Virus record (IMG/VR): IMGVR_UViG_3300008267_000011
Coordinates: 30,416-94,415 of that record
Source: a virus
Length of the DNA: 64,000 bases
Strand: one strand, 5' to 3'
In this document: positions 24,743 through 34,700 of the stretch, one piece after another
How the letters are laid out: every line of letters begins with the position of its first letter
How positions within the stretch are numbered: position 1 is the stretch's first letter
Translations under genes and position numbers: made by a program
Notes under the pieces: model-generated
The model's input: the letters and a program-made list of their open reading frames with translations, nothing else
Told to the model about the DNA's origin: nothing
The model's database searches: none

Positions 24743-26359
24743 ATGAATTTATTCGAAAACATTCAAGAGCCAAACAGAGGACAAGAAAACCGCGCCTTAG
24801 TAGGTAAGTGGAAGAAGTCTGGTCTTTTGGAAGGCTTGAAAGGTACAGAACAAGCAACTGTTGCTGTCCTTTTGGAAAATCAAGCAAAGCAGTTGATTAA
24901 GGAAGGTAACGCTTCTTCTGCTGGTACAGCTGGTGCTGGATTTGAACAATGGCACGGTGTTGCTTTGCCTTTGATCCGTCGTGTATTTGCTGAGATCTCT
25001 GCAAAAGAGTTCGTCAGCGTACAACCAATGAACCTACCTTCTGGTCTAGTATTCTATTTGGATTTCAAATATGGTACTAACAAAGGACCACAAGGATTTG
25101 CACCTGGTGCTAAGAACCAAACTGGTACTTTGCAAGGTATCACTTCACAGTCTGGAGCTCCAACCGACGGTCTTTATGGCGCTGGTCGTTTTGGATATTC
25201 TGCAAACAACAAAGCTAACACAGGAGTGTTGACAACTACCGGTTCTACGAGCTTAGGTGATGTAAACTACGACGGAGCTTTCACAGCTTCAGTAAACACA
25301 GCAACTGGGTACAAGACAGTAGCGGTAACTTTGCCAACTGACGCAGATGCTTTGGCCGTTCGTTCATTCCGTTTGTTCTCTGGATCAACTGAATTGACTG
25401 CAGGAACTCAATACTTCCCAGCATTCACCAAGGTTGCAGGTGGCAATGTGCAATTCGTAATTACTGCATCTGCAGTAACTACTGGATCTTTCACAGCTGC
25501 AATTTCCTACTCTATCCAACCAACTAACGATGCTCGTACAGACTTTGAATACGCTGCAAATCGTGTAAGCGATTCTAGCTCATTGAGCCTAGACACTGAC
25601 CTTAACATCCCAGAAATCGAATTGCAAATGCGTTCAATTCCTGTGACTGCTAAGACTCGTAAGTTGAAAGCAAGCTGGACTCCAGAATTTGCTCAAGACC
25701 TTAACGCTTACCATTCAGTAGATGCTGAAGCAGAATTGACTGCTATGTTGTCTGAGTACGTTTCTATGGAAATTGACTTGGAAATCTTAGATATGTTGAT
25801 TTCTTCTGCTGCTACTACTGAGTACTGGTCAGCTGAGGTTGGTAAGAACTACAATGCTGCAACACAAGCGTTTGAAACTTCTGGATTCAGTGGTCAAGCT
25901 TATATTCAAGGTACTTGGTTTGCTACATTGGGAACAAAACTACAAAAAGTTTCTAACCAAATCCACGCTAAGACCCTTCGTGGTGGTGCTAACTTCCTAG
26001 TATGTTCTCCAGACGTATCTACTATCCTTGAGTCTATCCCAGGATATGCTGCAGATGGTGATGGTGAAAAAGTTAAGTATGCAATGGGTGTACAGAAAGT
26101 GGGTGCTTTGACTAGCCGCTACACAGTGTACAAGAACCCATACATGCAAGAGAACACTGTATTGATGGGATTCCGTGGATCTCAGTTCTTGGAAACAGGT
26201 GCTGTGTACGCTCCATACATTCCATTGATGTTGACTCCACTTGTATACGATCCTGCTAACTTCATCCCACGTCGTGGTGTGATGACACGTTACGCTAAGA
26301 TCGTCACTCGTCCAGAGTTCTACGGTAAGGTGTATGTAGCTGGTTTAGCTCAATACTAA
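24743..26359 (+). CDS. 23: major capsid protein, gp23
   Basis: The 538-residue protein matches T4 gp23 (521 aa), with the HK97 fold. T4 gp23 loses its first 65 residues to gp21. The equivalent site here is QLIKE54/G55, which would leave a mature protein of about 484 residues. Family hallmarks include the N-terminal LFENIQEPN, FGYSANN-type insertion regions, ARTDFEYAANRVS and the C-terminal FIPRRGVMTRYAKIVTRPEFYG. The start has an A-rich leader (ctcaaaaaaatg) with no Shine-Dalgarno sequence although it must be very highly expressed. A strong terminator follows. Confidence 0.96.
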   Translation: MNLFENIQEPNRGQENRALVGKWKKSGLLEGLKGTEQATVAVLLENQAKQLIKEGNASSAGTAGAGFEQWHGVALPLIRRVFAEISAKEFVSVQPMNLPSGLVFYLDFKYGTNKGPQGFAPGAKNQTGTLQGITSQSGAPTDGLYGAGRFGYSANNKANTGVLTTTGSTSLGDVNYDGAFTASVNTATGYKTVAVTLPTDADALAVRSFRLFSGSTELTAGTQYFPAFTKVAGGNVQFVITASAVTTGSFTAAISYSIQPTNDARTDFEYAANRVSDSSSLSLDTDLNIPEIELQMRSIPVTAKTRKLKASWTPEFAQDLNAYHSVDAEAELTAMLSEYVSMEIDLEILDMLISSAATTEYWSAEVGKNYNAATQAFETSGFSGQAYIQGTWFATLGTKLQKVSNQIHAKTLRGGANFLVCSPDVSTILESIPGYAADGDGEKVKYAMGVQKVGALTSRYTVYKNPYMQENTVLMGFRGSQFLETGAVYAPYIPLMLTPLVYDPANFIPRRGVMTRYAKIVTRPEFYGKVYVAGLAQY

Positions 26360-26380
26360 TCCGCAATAGCGAATAATTAA

Positions 26381-26407
26381 AAAGCCCCTCCATGTGAGGG
26401 GTTTTTT
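26381..26407 (+). terminator. rho-independent terminator after the capsid gene
   Basis: A six-pair GC-rich stem (CCCCTC and GAGGGG, loop CATGT) is extended by A/T pairs and followed by a run of six T. It lies 22 bases after the capsid stop and insulates the capsid transcript from PhoH. Confidence 0.9.
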
Positions 26408-26419
26408 GTTTTTGCAATC

Positions 26420-26426
26420 TATTTAT
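26420..26426 (+). promoter_or_regulatory. TATTTAT box (putative late promoter)
   Basis: TATTTAT lies 21 bases before the PhoH ATG at 26441 and directly after the capsid terminator, as expected for a new transcription unit. Confidence 0.55.
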
Positions 26427-26440
26427 AGGAAACAATATCT

Positions 26441-27109
26441 ATGGAAGAAGTTACGGGCAAGCGTAAGCCAAAGGGCCCAATCAAGTTTCAAGTCACTCTG
26501 ACTGATGAACAGAAGCAAGCAAAAGCAACCATCCTAGACAGCACAATCACAGTGCTAAAGGGATCGGCAGGAAGCGGAAAGTCTATGGTAGCTGCACAAG
26601 TGGCATTAGATTTATTATTCCGTAGAGAAATTCAAAAGATCGTACTAACAAGGCCAGCAGTCACCTCAGGTGAAGAAATTGGATTTTTGCCCGGTGATAA
26701 GGATGCAAAACTAGCTCCATACACTGCTGCAATATATGACAATATGTATCGTCTGTATAAAAAGGATCTTATCGATAAACACATTGCTGAAGGTAACATC
26801 GAAGTGATTCCATTAGCGTTTATGAGAGGTAGAAACTTATCAGACTGCTTAGTTGTAGTTGATGAAGCACAAAATATCACTCACAGACAAATGGAGCTTC
26901 TTTTAGGTCGCTTATGCACTGGAGCTAGAATGATCCTATGCGGAGACGTAGCACAGATTGACTTGAGAGATAAAAAGCAATCTGGATTTGACTTTGTAGT
27001 AAAAAGACTAACAGTCATCCCAGGATTCTCAGTAATTACGCTAAAGACAAACCACAGACACGAAATCGTAGAGCCTATCCTAAATGTTTACAATGAATAT
27101 CGCGATTAA
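26441..27109 (+). CDS. phoH: PhoH-like P-loop ATPase
   Basis: A 222-residue PhoH-domain protein. The Walker A is GSAGSGKS (41-48) and the Walker B is VVVDEAQN. Family motifs TRPAVTSGEEIGFLPGD and the C-terminal LKTNHRH are present. PhoH proteins are predicted RNA helicase or ribonuclease-associated ATPases and are very common in marine phages, but their role in infection is unresolved. It has its own late box and is placed between capsid and neck genes. Confidence 0.92.
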   Translation: MEEVTGKRKPKGPIKFQVTLTDEQKQAKATILDSTITVLKGSAGSGKSMVAAQVALDLLFRREIQKIVLTRPAVTSGEEIGFLPGDKDAKLAPYTAAIYDNMYRLYKKDLIDKHIAEGNIEVIPLAFMRGRNLSDCLVVVDEAQNITHRQMELLLGRLCTGARMILCGDVAQIDLRDKKQSGFDFVVKRLTVIPGFSVITLKTNHRHEIVEPILNVYNEYRD

Positions 27110-27114
27110 CGTGA

Positions 27115-27121
27115 TATTTAT
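27115..27121 (+). promoter_or_regulatory. TATTTAT box (putative late promoter)
   Basis: TATTTAT lies 22 bases before the neck-protein ATG at 27137. No further box is seen until 39820, so it may serve the whole neck and fibre block. Confidence 0.5.
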
Positions 27122-27136
27122 ATGAAAACTTAGTGA

Positions 27137-28321
27137 ATGGCAAATATACCTATCTGGCCTGGTTCAAGTTCCTTTGTACTGGCTTCAGCTTCATACTACA
27201 ATACTCCGTCTACTGGTTCTAGACCAACACCATTTGGCTATTACGATAACGATAGTACTTTTAAGACAGATGCAGATAGTGTTGCAACATTCTGCGCAGT
27301 TAAGTTAGGATATCCTATCCTTGAGGTAGAGATGCAAGATCGTAACTTCTGGGCTTGCTTAGAAGAGGCTGTGACAGAGTTTTCTACTCAAGTTAATATG
27401 TACAATGCTAAGGATTATATGCTATCCTTAGTTGGTGCATCAAATCAAACAAACTTGACAGGAAACGTAGTTACTCCAAACCTAGGACGTATAATCGACT
27501 TAGCGCACAACTACGGTAGTGAGGTTGGAAGTGGTGGAGATGTAGATTGGAAGAAGGGCTACATAGACATGGTACCAGGATCACAAAGCTACGATCTAGA
27601 TGTACTATGGGCAAATGTGAGTGAGAGTGGTAATAGAATTGAAGTGAAGCGTGTGTATCACGACTTCTCCCCAGCAATCTCAAGATACTTTGACCCGTAT
27701 GTAGGAACAGGAGCTGGAACTCAGCAATTACTGGATGGCTTTGGTTGGGGATCGTATTCACCTGCAGTAAACTTCTTAGTAATGCCTTTATACGCGGATT
27801 TGCTGCGTATACAAGCGATAGAAATGAACGACCAGATAAGGAAGTCATCTTACACTTTTGAACTGCGTAATAACAAGTTAAATCTGTTTCCAATCCCAAC
27901 TGTAGCAGTTCGAATGTGGTTTGAGTATGTGGTAGTTGAGGATAGAAATAACCCAGTAAAAGTGAGTGGATCAAATTATATCACAGACCTTAGCAATGTT
28001 CCTTACAATAGAATAGAGTACACTAACATTAACCACATTGGAAAGCAATGGATATACAAGTATGCTCAGGCGTGTGCTAAGGAGTTGCAAGGAGTTATCC
28101 GAAGCAAATACTCAACAGTTCCAATCCCAGGAGCCGAAGTAACGCTTAATGGAACTGATTTGATTGCACAAGGCAGAGAGGATAAGACAAACCTACTGAC
28201 AGAGCTTAAGGAATTGCTTCAAGGAATGACAAGACAAGGTCAGTTTGAGCAAGAGCAAGCAGTAGCAACTGCTATGAATTACCAATTAGGAAAAGTACCT
28301 TTACCAATATACATTAAGTAA
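27137..28321 (+). CDS. 13: neck protein, gp13-like
   Basis: The 394-residue protein resembles the T4 gp13 family (309 aa), which closes the filled head and joins it to the tail. The start region after residue 40 has the family pattern (TFCAVKLGYPILEVEMQDRNF), followed by a helical segment with LEEAVTEFSTQVN and the later RIEYTNINHIGKQWIYKYAQA. Order gp13, gp14, gp15 follows directly. The first 40 residues are a Ser/Tyr/Pro-rich extension. Confidence 0.75.
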   Translation: MANIPIWPGSSSFVLASASYYNTPSTGSRPTPFGYYDNDSTFKTDADSVATFCAVKLGYPILEVEMQDRNFWACLEEAVTEFSTQVNMYNAKDYMLSLVGASNQTNLTGNVVTPNLGRIIDLAHNYGSEVGSGGDVDWKKGYIDMVPGSQSYDLDVLWANVSESGNRIEVKRVYHDFSPAISRYFDPYVGTGAGTQQLLDGFGWGSYSPAVNFLVMPLYADLLRIQAIEMNDQIRKSSYTFELRNNKLNLFPIPTVAVRMWFEYVVVEDRNNPVKVSGSNYITDLSNVPYNRIEYTNINHIGKQWIYKYAQACAKELQGVIRSKYSTVPIPGAEVTLNGTDLIAQGREDKTNLLTELKELLQGMTRQGQFEQEQAVATAMNYQLGKVPLPIYIK

Positions 28322-28322
28322 C

Positions 28323-28817
28323 ATGGCATTATTTGGAAGTAGTAGGGATATTAGCTTTATCAAGAAGATAAATAGTGAGTTGATCGACAACGTAATTCAG
28401 CAAGAGGTAGATTACTACGTCTTGTCGCTAAAGGATACGACAAAGAATCTTTACGGAGAAGCATCAGCTGGAAAAACTTACTACGCACCAGTCCGAGTTA
28501 CCTGCTTACTAGAAAGAGGAGATCAGACCTATGTGGCAGATGACCAATTTGGTTCTGATGTAACGCAGCAAATGACCTTCAAATTCCTAAAACCAAAGTT
28601 GAGAGAGCTTAATCTGATACCAGAGGCAGGGGATATTGTTGAGGTTAGAGGAATTTACTACGAGATTGATCAAATCAATGAGAATCAATTTGTTGTAGGT
28701 AAAGATAACGACTATGGAAAGAGTGTAGGGTCTGAGTTTGGTGAAAGTTTGAGTATAGTCGCTATAGGACACCATGCACGAGTTACACGACTTCAAATAG
28801 AAAAAGCTAGACCATGA
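28323..28817 (+). CDS. 14: neck protein, gp14-like
   Basis: A 164-residue protein shorter than T4 gp14 (256 aa) but with its pattern: an N-terminal helix with VIQQEVDYYVLSL, then NLYGEA, the FGSDV segment, and a late PEAGDIVEVRGIYYEIDQI strand pair. With gp13 it forms the head-closing neck. It begins 1 base after the gp13-like stop and overlaps the next start (ATGA). Confidence 0.7.
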   Translation: MALFGSSRDISFIKKINSELIDNVIQQEVDYYVLSLKDTTKNLYGEASAGKTYYAPVRVTCLLERGDQTYVADDQFGSDVTQQMTFKFLKPKLRELNLIPEAGDIVEVRGIYYEIDQINENQFVVGKDNDYGKSVGSEFGESLSIVAIGHHARVTRLQIEKARP

Positions 28818-29989
28818 GCACTAAATCTAAATCCGCAAACCAAAAAGAAATACTTGCAGGTCAAGATGCGCCAACTTACAATCGAGCCAACGATGTTCGG
28901 ATGGATGATGGGTTGAAAGGTTTGACTATTGGCTTAAAGGATTTAGATTACACAATCAAGTACTACTTTGATGAGGTAATTCGACCAACAATAGATGACT
29001 TTGGGTCAAGACGAGCAGTACCGGTGATATACGGATCTCCTGAAAGATGGAAAAACATTCAAGAGGATGGTTATTTTCGTGATAGAGAGGGAAAGATTCT
29101 AGCACCAATAGTTGCTTACAAGAGAACCGGAGTAGCTAAAAACAGAATGTTGGGTAGTAAGGTTGATGGCAATCACCCACAAGTATACTACACCCAGCAG
29201 ATCAAGTACAATCAAGAAAATAGATACGATCAATTTAGCAGACTAACAAATAGATCACCACTCAAGCGTTATGTTAATACGGTGATGGCTGATTACGTTG
29301 ACATTACATACGAAGTAGTCATTTGGACAGACTTTGTTGATCAGATGAATGAGATAGTGGAAGCAGTATTGTACTCAGAGGGAAGCTTTTGGGGAGAGAA
29401 GGATCGTTTTAAGTTTAGAACTAAGATTGATAGCTTTACAAACACAACAGACGCTTTGCAAGATAATGAGCGTATTGTGAGAACTAACTTCACAATTACT
29501 TTATTTGGTTATATTGTACCTGACGTTACTGTGAAACATTTGAGCGAGAAGCTAGCAGATAATACACTTAGCATAGCGCAAATCAATACGGAAATTGAAA
29601 GTGACGCAATTCTCGAAACGACAACCACATCACAACAACCAGCACAAGCAATAGCAGCGACACCACCGCCAAATAGAGTAACTACAACAGTAGACAATTC
29701 AGTGGTAGTCTACATAGGAACCAACAGAGCATTAAGTGCAAATCCAACAAACACAAACACAGTGGTATTCAACCCAGCGACGTTCTTAGAAGCACCACAT
29801 CCACTATCGGCAACAGACAAGACATCGTTTACGTACTTTATTAATGGGCAACTAATAGAACCAGCTGCAGTGTCTGATTTCGTAGACAACGGAAACGATA
29901 CTTGTACGCTTACAATCGACATAGCGCAATTAGGATTCACACTAGCTACTAGCGATGAGGTAGTTGCAATCGGTAAATTTACAATATAA
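28814..29989 (+). CDS. 15: tail terminator / sheath stabiliser gp15-like, with C-terminal extension
   Basis: The 391-residue protein has a central region that lines up with T4 gp15 (272 aa): a segment of LKRYVNTVMADYVDITYEVVI type, then WTDFVDQMNEIVEAVLYS and a final TNFTITLFGYIVPD. gp15 caps the tail tube and sheath and binds the neck. Residues about 290-391 are additional: a Thr/Pro linker and a beta-rich module (TSFTYFINGQLIEPAAVSDF) that looks like an exposed decoration domain. It directly follows gp13- and gp14-like genes. Confidence 0.65.
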   Translation: MSTKSKSANQKEILAGQDAPTYNRANDVRMDDGLKGLTIGLKDLDYTIKYYFDEVIRPTIDDFGSRRAVPVIYGSPERWKNIQEDGYFRDREGKILAPIVAYKRTGVAKNRMLGSKVDGNHPQVYYTQQIKYNQENRYDQFSRLTNRSPLKRYVNTVMADYVDITYEVVIWTDFVDQMNEIVEAVLYSEGSFWGEKDRFKFRTKIDSFTNTTDALQDNERIVRTNFTITLFGYIVPDVTVKHLSEKLADNTLSIAQINTEIESDAILETTTTSQQPAQAIAATPPPNRVTTTVDNSVVVYIGTNRALSANPTNTNTVVFNPATFLEAPHPLSATDKTSFTYFINGQLIEPAAVSDFVDNGNDTCTLTIDIAQLGFTLATSDEVVAIGKFTI

Positions 29990-30813
29990 TGAGCTTAATA
30001 AGAGGAGTGCAATTAAGAGAGGCAACTGGTAGCTATGCAACTACTGGAAGTAATGTGTTTGTAGGTAATCAAATTGTTACTGGAAGTTTGTTTACAACTG
30101 GATCAAATACGCTAATAGGCTCCACTACACTAACTGGATCATTTAGCGTATCAGGCTCTACCTTACAAACGGGCAACAATACTCTAATTGGAAATACGGT
30201 ATTAAGTGGTAGTATAGAGGTAAGTGGGTCCTCAAACTTCCATAACAGCTCATTCACTGTTACTGGATCAAGTAACTTTTTAGGAAACATCAACTTTGAC
30301 GGCAATGTTAATGTAGTTTATTCATCTTCATTTTATCATTGGGGGAATAAGCTGTTTAACTACGGAGCATTCTCAGACACAACATCTCAATCAGGATCAG
30401 CTAATACGGCTTATCCAATGACATTTAACACTAACGATGTTGTTGGTTATGGTATTAACATAGTATCACAATCTAGAATTACGATTGATCACACAGGACT
30501 ATATAATCTACAATTCTCAGCACAATTAAATAGAGTAGCTAGCTCAGGACATGCTGATGTTTCTATATGGTTACGAGTTACTGGAAGTGATGTTGCAAAT
30601 AGCTGTACTGACGTATCATTAAATGGCAATGCTAGCCAAGCTGCTGTAGTAGCTGCATGGAACTTTGTATTCCCAATGTCCGCAAGTCAGTACTGTGAGT
30701 TGGTATGGAGCACTACAGATCCTAACATAAACATCTCATCTATATCCACACGCACTGACCCAGTACGTCCAGCAGTACCCTCTATAATTTTAACAGTTAC
30801 CCAAGTAGCATAA
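29989..30813 (+). CDS. short tail-fibre-like protein
   Basis: The 274-residue protein has an N-terminal run of repeated short beta strands with TGS or SGS turns every 10-14 residues (residues about 10-110), like trimeric fibre shafts. A C-terminal globular domain follows (about 115-274; ITIDHTGLYNLQFSAQLNR) with a C1q/TNF-like jelly-roll pattern. Such proteins bind receptors or decorate the virion. It overlaps the preceding stop by one base. Specificity cannot be told. Confidence 0.6.
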   Translation: MSLIRGVQLREATGSYATTGSNVFVGNQIVTGSLFTTGSNTLIGSTTLTGSFSVSGSTLQTGNNTLIGNTVLSGSIEVSGSSNFHNSSFTVTGSSNFLGNINFDGNVNVVYSSSFYHWGNKLFNYGAFSDTTSQSGSANTAYPMTFNTNDVVGYGINIVSQSRITIDHTGLYNLQFSAQLNRVASSGHADVSIWLRVTGSDVANSCTDVSLNGNASQAAVVAAWNFVFPMSASQYCELVWSTTDPNINISSISTRTDPVRPAVPSIILTVTQVA

Positions 30814-31127
30814 TGGCAACAAGAATACCCTTTACCTGGAACAATGCCAACTTTGCTTGGAACAACAATCCTTACCTATGGGAAGATTGTGCTTTAGTAG
30901 AAGAGCTAGCAGCAGCATTAGGAGGGCATGGAACAGCTGGTGTATACAAAGAAGTACAAAAGGTTCTCAAGGATAAGGAAAAGAAAAAGCGGTTTATTAA
31001 ACTCCTATGTAAAGTAAAAGGTGTAGAACACGAAGAACAGAAGGAAATCAAGAACTTCAAGATAGTTATATCAGACGTGGAGTTGGTTGTTAATGAGGTA
31101 ATGAGTAGCGTAAAAATTCTGATATAA
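30813..31127 (+). CDS. hypothetical protein in the fibre region
   Basis: A 104-residue protein starting with a Trp/Asn-rich segment (FTWNNANFAWNNNPYLWED) and continuing with a basic, helical body (YKEVQKVLKDKEKKKRF). No family recognised. It overlaps the stops and starts of its neighbours by one base. The aromatic N-terminus could be a docking peptide for a virion component. Confidence 0.5.
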   Translation: MATRIPFTWNNANFAWNNNPYLWEDCALVEELAAALGGHGTAGVYKEVQKVLKDKEKKKRFIKLLCKVKGVEHEEQKEIKNFKIVISDVELVVNEVMSSVKILI

Positions 31128-31729
31128 TGTACAAACTATTTACAGACAAAGTAGAACTTTTTGAATGCGATGTTAAGCTAGAAGGAGCTTCCTTAAAGAA
31201 TAGCGTAGCGAGAATTGTAATAGAGTCTGAGGATGTTAATCTTCTATTTAATGGAGAGATCACCTCGGAAGGAAAGTGTAAAATTCCTATTAAGAAACTA
31301 AGAGGCCTATTGGGTGAAAACACAAAAGGAACTCTCAAACTGGAAATTATAGCAGAAGACACGTACTTTGTTCCATGGACTTCTGAGTTTGCAGTGCAAG
31401 CAGCTAAGAAGGTAACAGTGGAGATCAAATCACAAGCAGCAACTAAGATAGTTGAAAGTGCAACTCCTGCAGTAAAAGTGACCTCTGTAAAGGGTCAAGT
31501 AAAAGAAAACAAACAACCAATCAAAAATAAACGCGTACCACTGTCGGTTCAAGAGCATATTGTGCGTATAGTGAAGTTATTAGTGCGAGAGGATATAAAG
31601 CTAAGCAATCTAAAGATTAAGAAAGATAGATTGAATAATATCATGGCTGTATATACTCGTAGATGCGCTATAAACGAAAATCAAACTTCACAAATAATTG
31701 AAGGTATATTGAAAAATCTACCAAAGTAA
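31127..31729 (+). CDS. hypothetical structural-region protein
   Basis: The 200-residue protein has an N-terminal beta-sandwich-like domain (about 1-95; FECDVKLEGASLKN, KLEIIAEDTYFVPW), a Lys/Thr/Val-rich linker (about 96-140), and a C-terminal helical domain (IKLSNLKIKKDRLNNIMAVY). I recall similar proteins from marine T4-like phages beside fibre genes. No function is known to me. Confidence 0.5.
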   Translation: MYKLFTDKVELFECDVKLEGASLKNSVARIVIESEDVNLLFNGEITSEGKCKIPIKKLRGLLGENTKGTLKLEIIAEDTYFVPWTSEFAVQAAKKVTVEIKSQAATKIVESATPAVKVTSVKGQVKENKQPIKNKRVPLSVQEHIVRIVKLLVREDIKLSNLKIKKDRLNNIMAVYTRRCAINENQTSQIIEGILKNLPK

Positions 31730-31737
31730 TTTAGGTT

Positions 31738-34700
31738 ATGGCAGGACCTCTAGATTTCACAGGTCAAAATATTGAAGACAGTTATCAACGGGTCTTACAG
31801 ACTGATGGTCTCATCATTACTGATGGAACTGGGTCTTTTGTAAATTTACAATTTACTGGATCATTTTCTGGGTCCCTTGAAGGAACAGCAACAACAGCAT
31901 CTTACGTACAACAAGCTGAATCAGCTAGCTATGTGACAATTAATCAAGGAGACGGTATTACTGTTTCCGGAATGACTATATCGGCTAACTTACGTAGCGT
32001 AAATGGAAACTTGCCTGATGGAAGTGGCAATGTATCTGTGTCCTTAGCAGCAGTGTTGACAGGAACTTCTGCATCACTTGCCTCGTATGCAACTGGTGGA
32101 TTGGCCGAAGGTACTGTTTGGATTGTGTCTGGAGACGCTGCTCCCGAAAAGAATGGAACCTCATACGTCTACGATTCCGGCTCTGTTGGAGTATGGTATC
32201 AAATAGCACCGCTAGATCAAACAGCAGCAGATGCTAGATATGCGAGGATAAACACAACGACAGTTCAAAACCTAACTAGCAGCTTTGCTACGACAGCATC
32301 CTATGCAGCTAATGGAGGTGTTACGCGGATACTAGCCGGTAGTGGAATATCCTTATCGCCAACAAATGGACTAGGAGCTGTAACCATTACAAGCACAGGA
32401 GGAGGCGGTGGAGGAACTTTTCCATTCTCTGGAAGTGCTGTAATTACCGGATCTTTAGTAGTTTCTAGCTCTACCCCAACTATTAACGGGCTTACAATAA
32501 GTCCAATAAAAAACACGACTACAAACATATCGATAGGCCTTGGTGCGCTTCTCACCGTAAGTAGTGGTGTGCGTAACATAGGGATTGGATCCGGATCACT
32601 TCAAGGAGGTAATCAGTCAGACAATGTGGCTATAGGAATATCTGCTATGGCCAACTCTGGAAACACCGGCTACAACGGAGTAGCTATAGGAAGTTACGCG
32701 CTACAAAATGGCACAGGTGCATCAAACACAGTAGTCGGATACTCAGCAATGAGGTATGCAACAAGCTGGGCAAGCTGCTTAGCTGTTGGATTTGAGGCTG
32801 GATTGTACTTAACTGGATCTAATAATACACTACTTGGTGTAGGAGCAGGAAGGACTTTTGTTGGCGATCGAAGTGTGCTTATAGGTGGTGCAGCGGGAGA
32901 ACGTGGAGCCGGATCTTCAACTGGCAACAGAGGTAATGTTGCAATAGGAGCTCTTGCTTTAGCGGGAGATAACGTGTTACCTCCCAGAAGCATAACTGGT
33001 CAGTATAACTTTGCTATGGGATATCGTGCTATGGGCCAAGGTCATAATGGAGCAGGTAACACCGCCATCGGTACAGAAGCCCTATTAGAACTAGCCACGG
33101 GATCATACAACGTCGCTCTAGGATATAGAGCATCACAGGCGCTTGTAAATGGTACCAGTAACTTTTATATGGGCTACGATGCCGGTACTACTAACAGATA
33201 TGGCAATGGTACTATTGCAATAGGAAATAGTGCTGCTAGAGCGTTATTTTACGACCCTGCCTTTCTAGGTGTGAACACTAGAACGATTGCAATCGGAGCT
33301 TCGGCTTTACGAGCAAGTAGTACACTTAACGTATCTGTAGACAATATTGCAATTGGAGAAAGCTCGATGACCCTACACGTATCAGGCTCAGGCAACATTT
33401 CAATTGGAGTAGAATCGCTAAACGCACATACCTCTGGAAGCGGTAACGTGGCAATTGGACACCAAGCCATGAAGAATAGTCCAGTTAGCTCGATAATAGA
33501 AAACAACGTAGCTATAGGACTTACAGCTGGTCAGTATCTCTCCGGAAGCAACAACACAATACTAGGAGCTAATGGTACAAACAATCCTTCCGGAGCATCT
33601 ATAAAGATACTCACAAACGTAGTTGCAGTTGGCGCAAATGCTGGTAGAAGTATTGCAACTCTTTCTCGTGGTAGTGTTGTAATAGGACCAGGAGCTGGAC
33701 CGTCATCAAACACTGTAATCACCGATCGTTTGTTTATAGCCTCTGGATCGGGTAATCCGTTGATAGGAGGAGACTTTGCAAATAAGACTGTAACCATTTC
33801 TGGATCAATCTACATTAGTGGATCAATTATACCAAACGCTGATGCGACGCTAACGTCTTCTTTTGAGCTAGGATCTCCCACAGCAGCATGGAATAGAATT
33901 TGGGTTCGTTCTTCGTCTATCCACTTTGTAGACGACTTAGGAAACGAACTAGCAAAGATATCAGCTAATCCAGCAGGTGCTATTGAGATGCCCAACATCT
34001 ACACCTCTGGAACATTCACAGCCCAGACCTTTGTTACGCAATCAACAACTACAATTATTGAGATTTACCACGCCACCGGCTCAAATATATTTGGATCAAG
34101 TAGTTTAGATACACACCAATTTACCGGTAGCGTTTATATATCAGGAGGATTGGAGCAAGTAGCTGGAACTTCTGCTCTCAGAAACGTGTCGATTAGCAAC
34201 GAACTTAGCACAGCAGGAGATGTCTATCTAACTAACCTCCAAGACTCTAATCAGAGTTATTTAGTATCGATAAACCCAGGAACTGGACAGCTTTACTATA
34301 CAGCCTCAAGTGCTTTCACCCCCATCAACCCAGACTTATCTAACTATGCACTGCTAAACGGAGGAAACACCTTTGCTGGAGGGCAGTTGGTGTACGACGA
34401 GTCGAGTGTAGTATCTATACAGTCAAACCAAACGACTAGACAGCTCTACGATAATAGCGGACTGGCAAGTGTAGATTGGGGAACACGTCGTTTAATTGAC
34501 GACGCAGGATTCGAAGCATTCGACTTTCAGGCTCGACAACTATTTGATCAGACGCAGGTGCCTGTACTTGAGTTAGTTGATAGTAACGCTGTATTTCCAC
34601 AAGGAGTTCGATTGACAGGAGTTGCGATAGACGACACAAACATTGCAAGCTCGGTAGTCATCTTAGACCCAGCAACTGGACAACTCTACACCACTTCATC

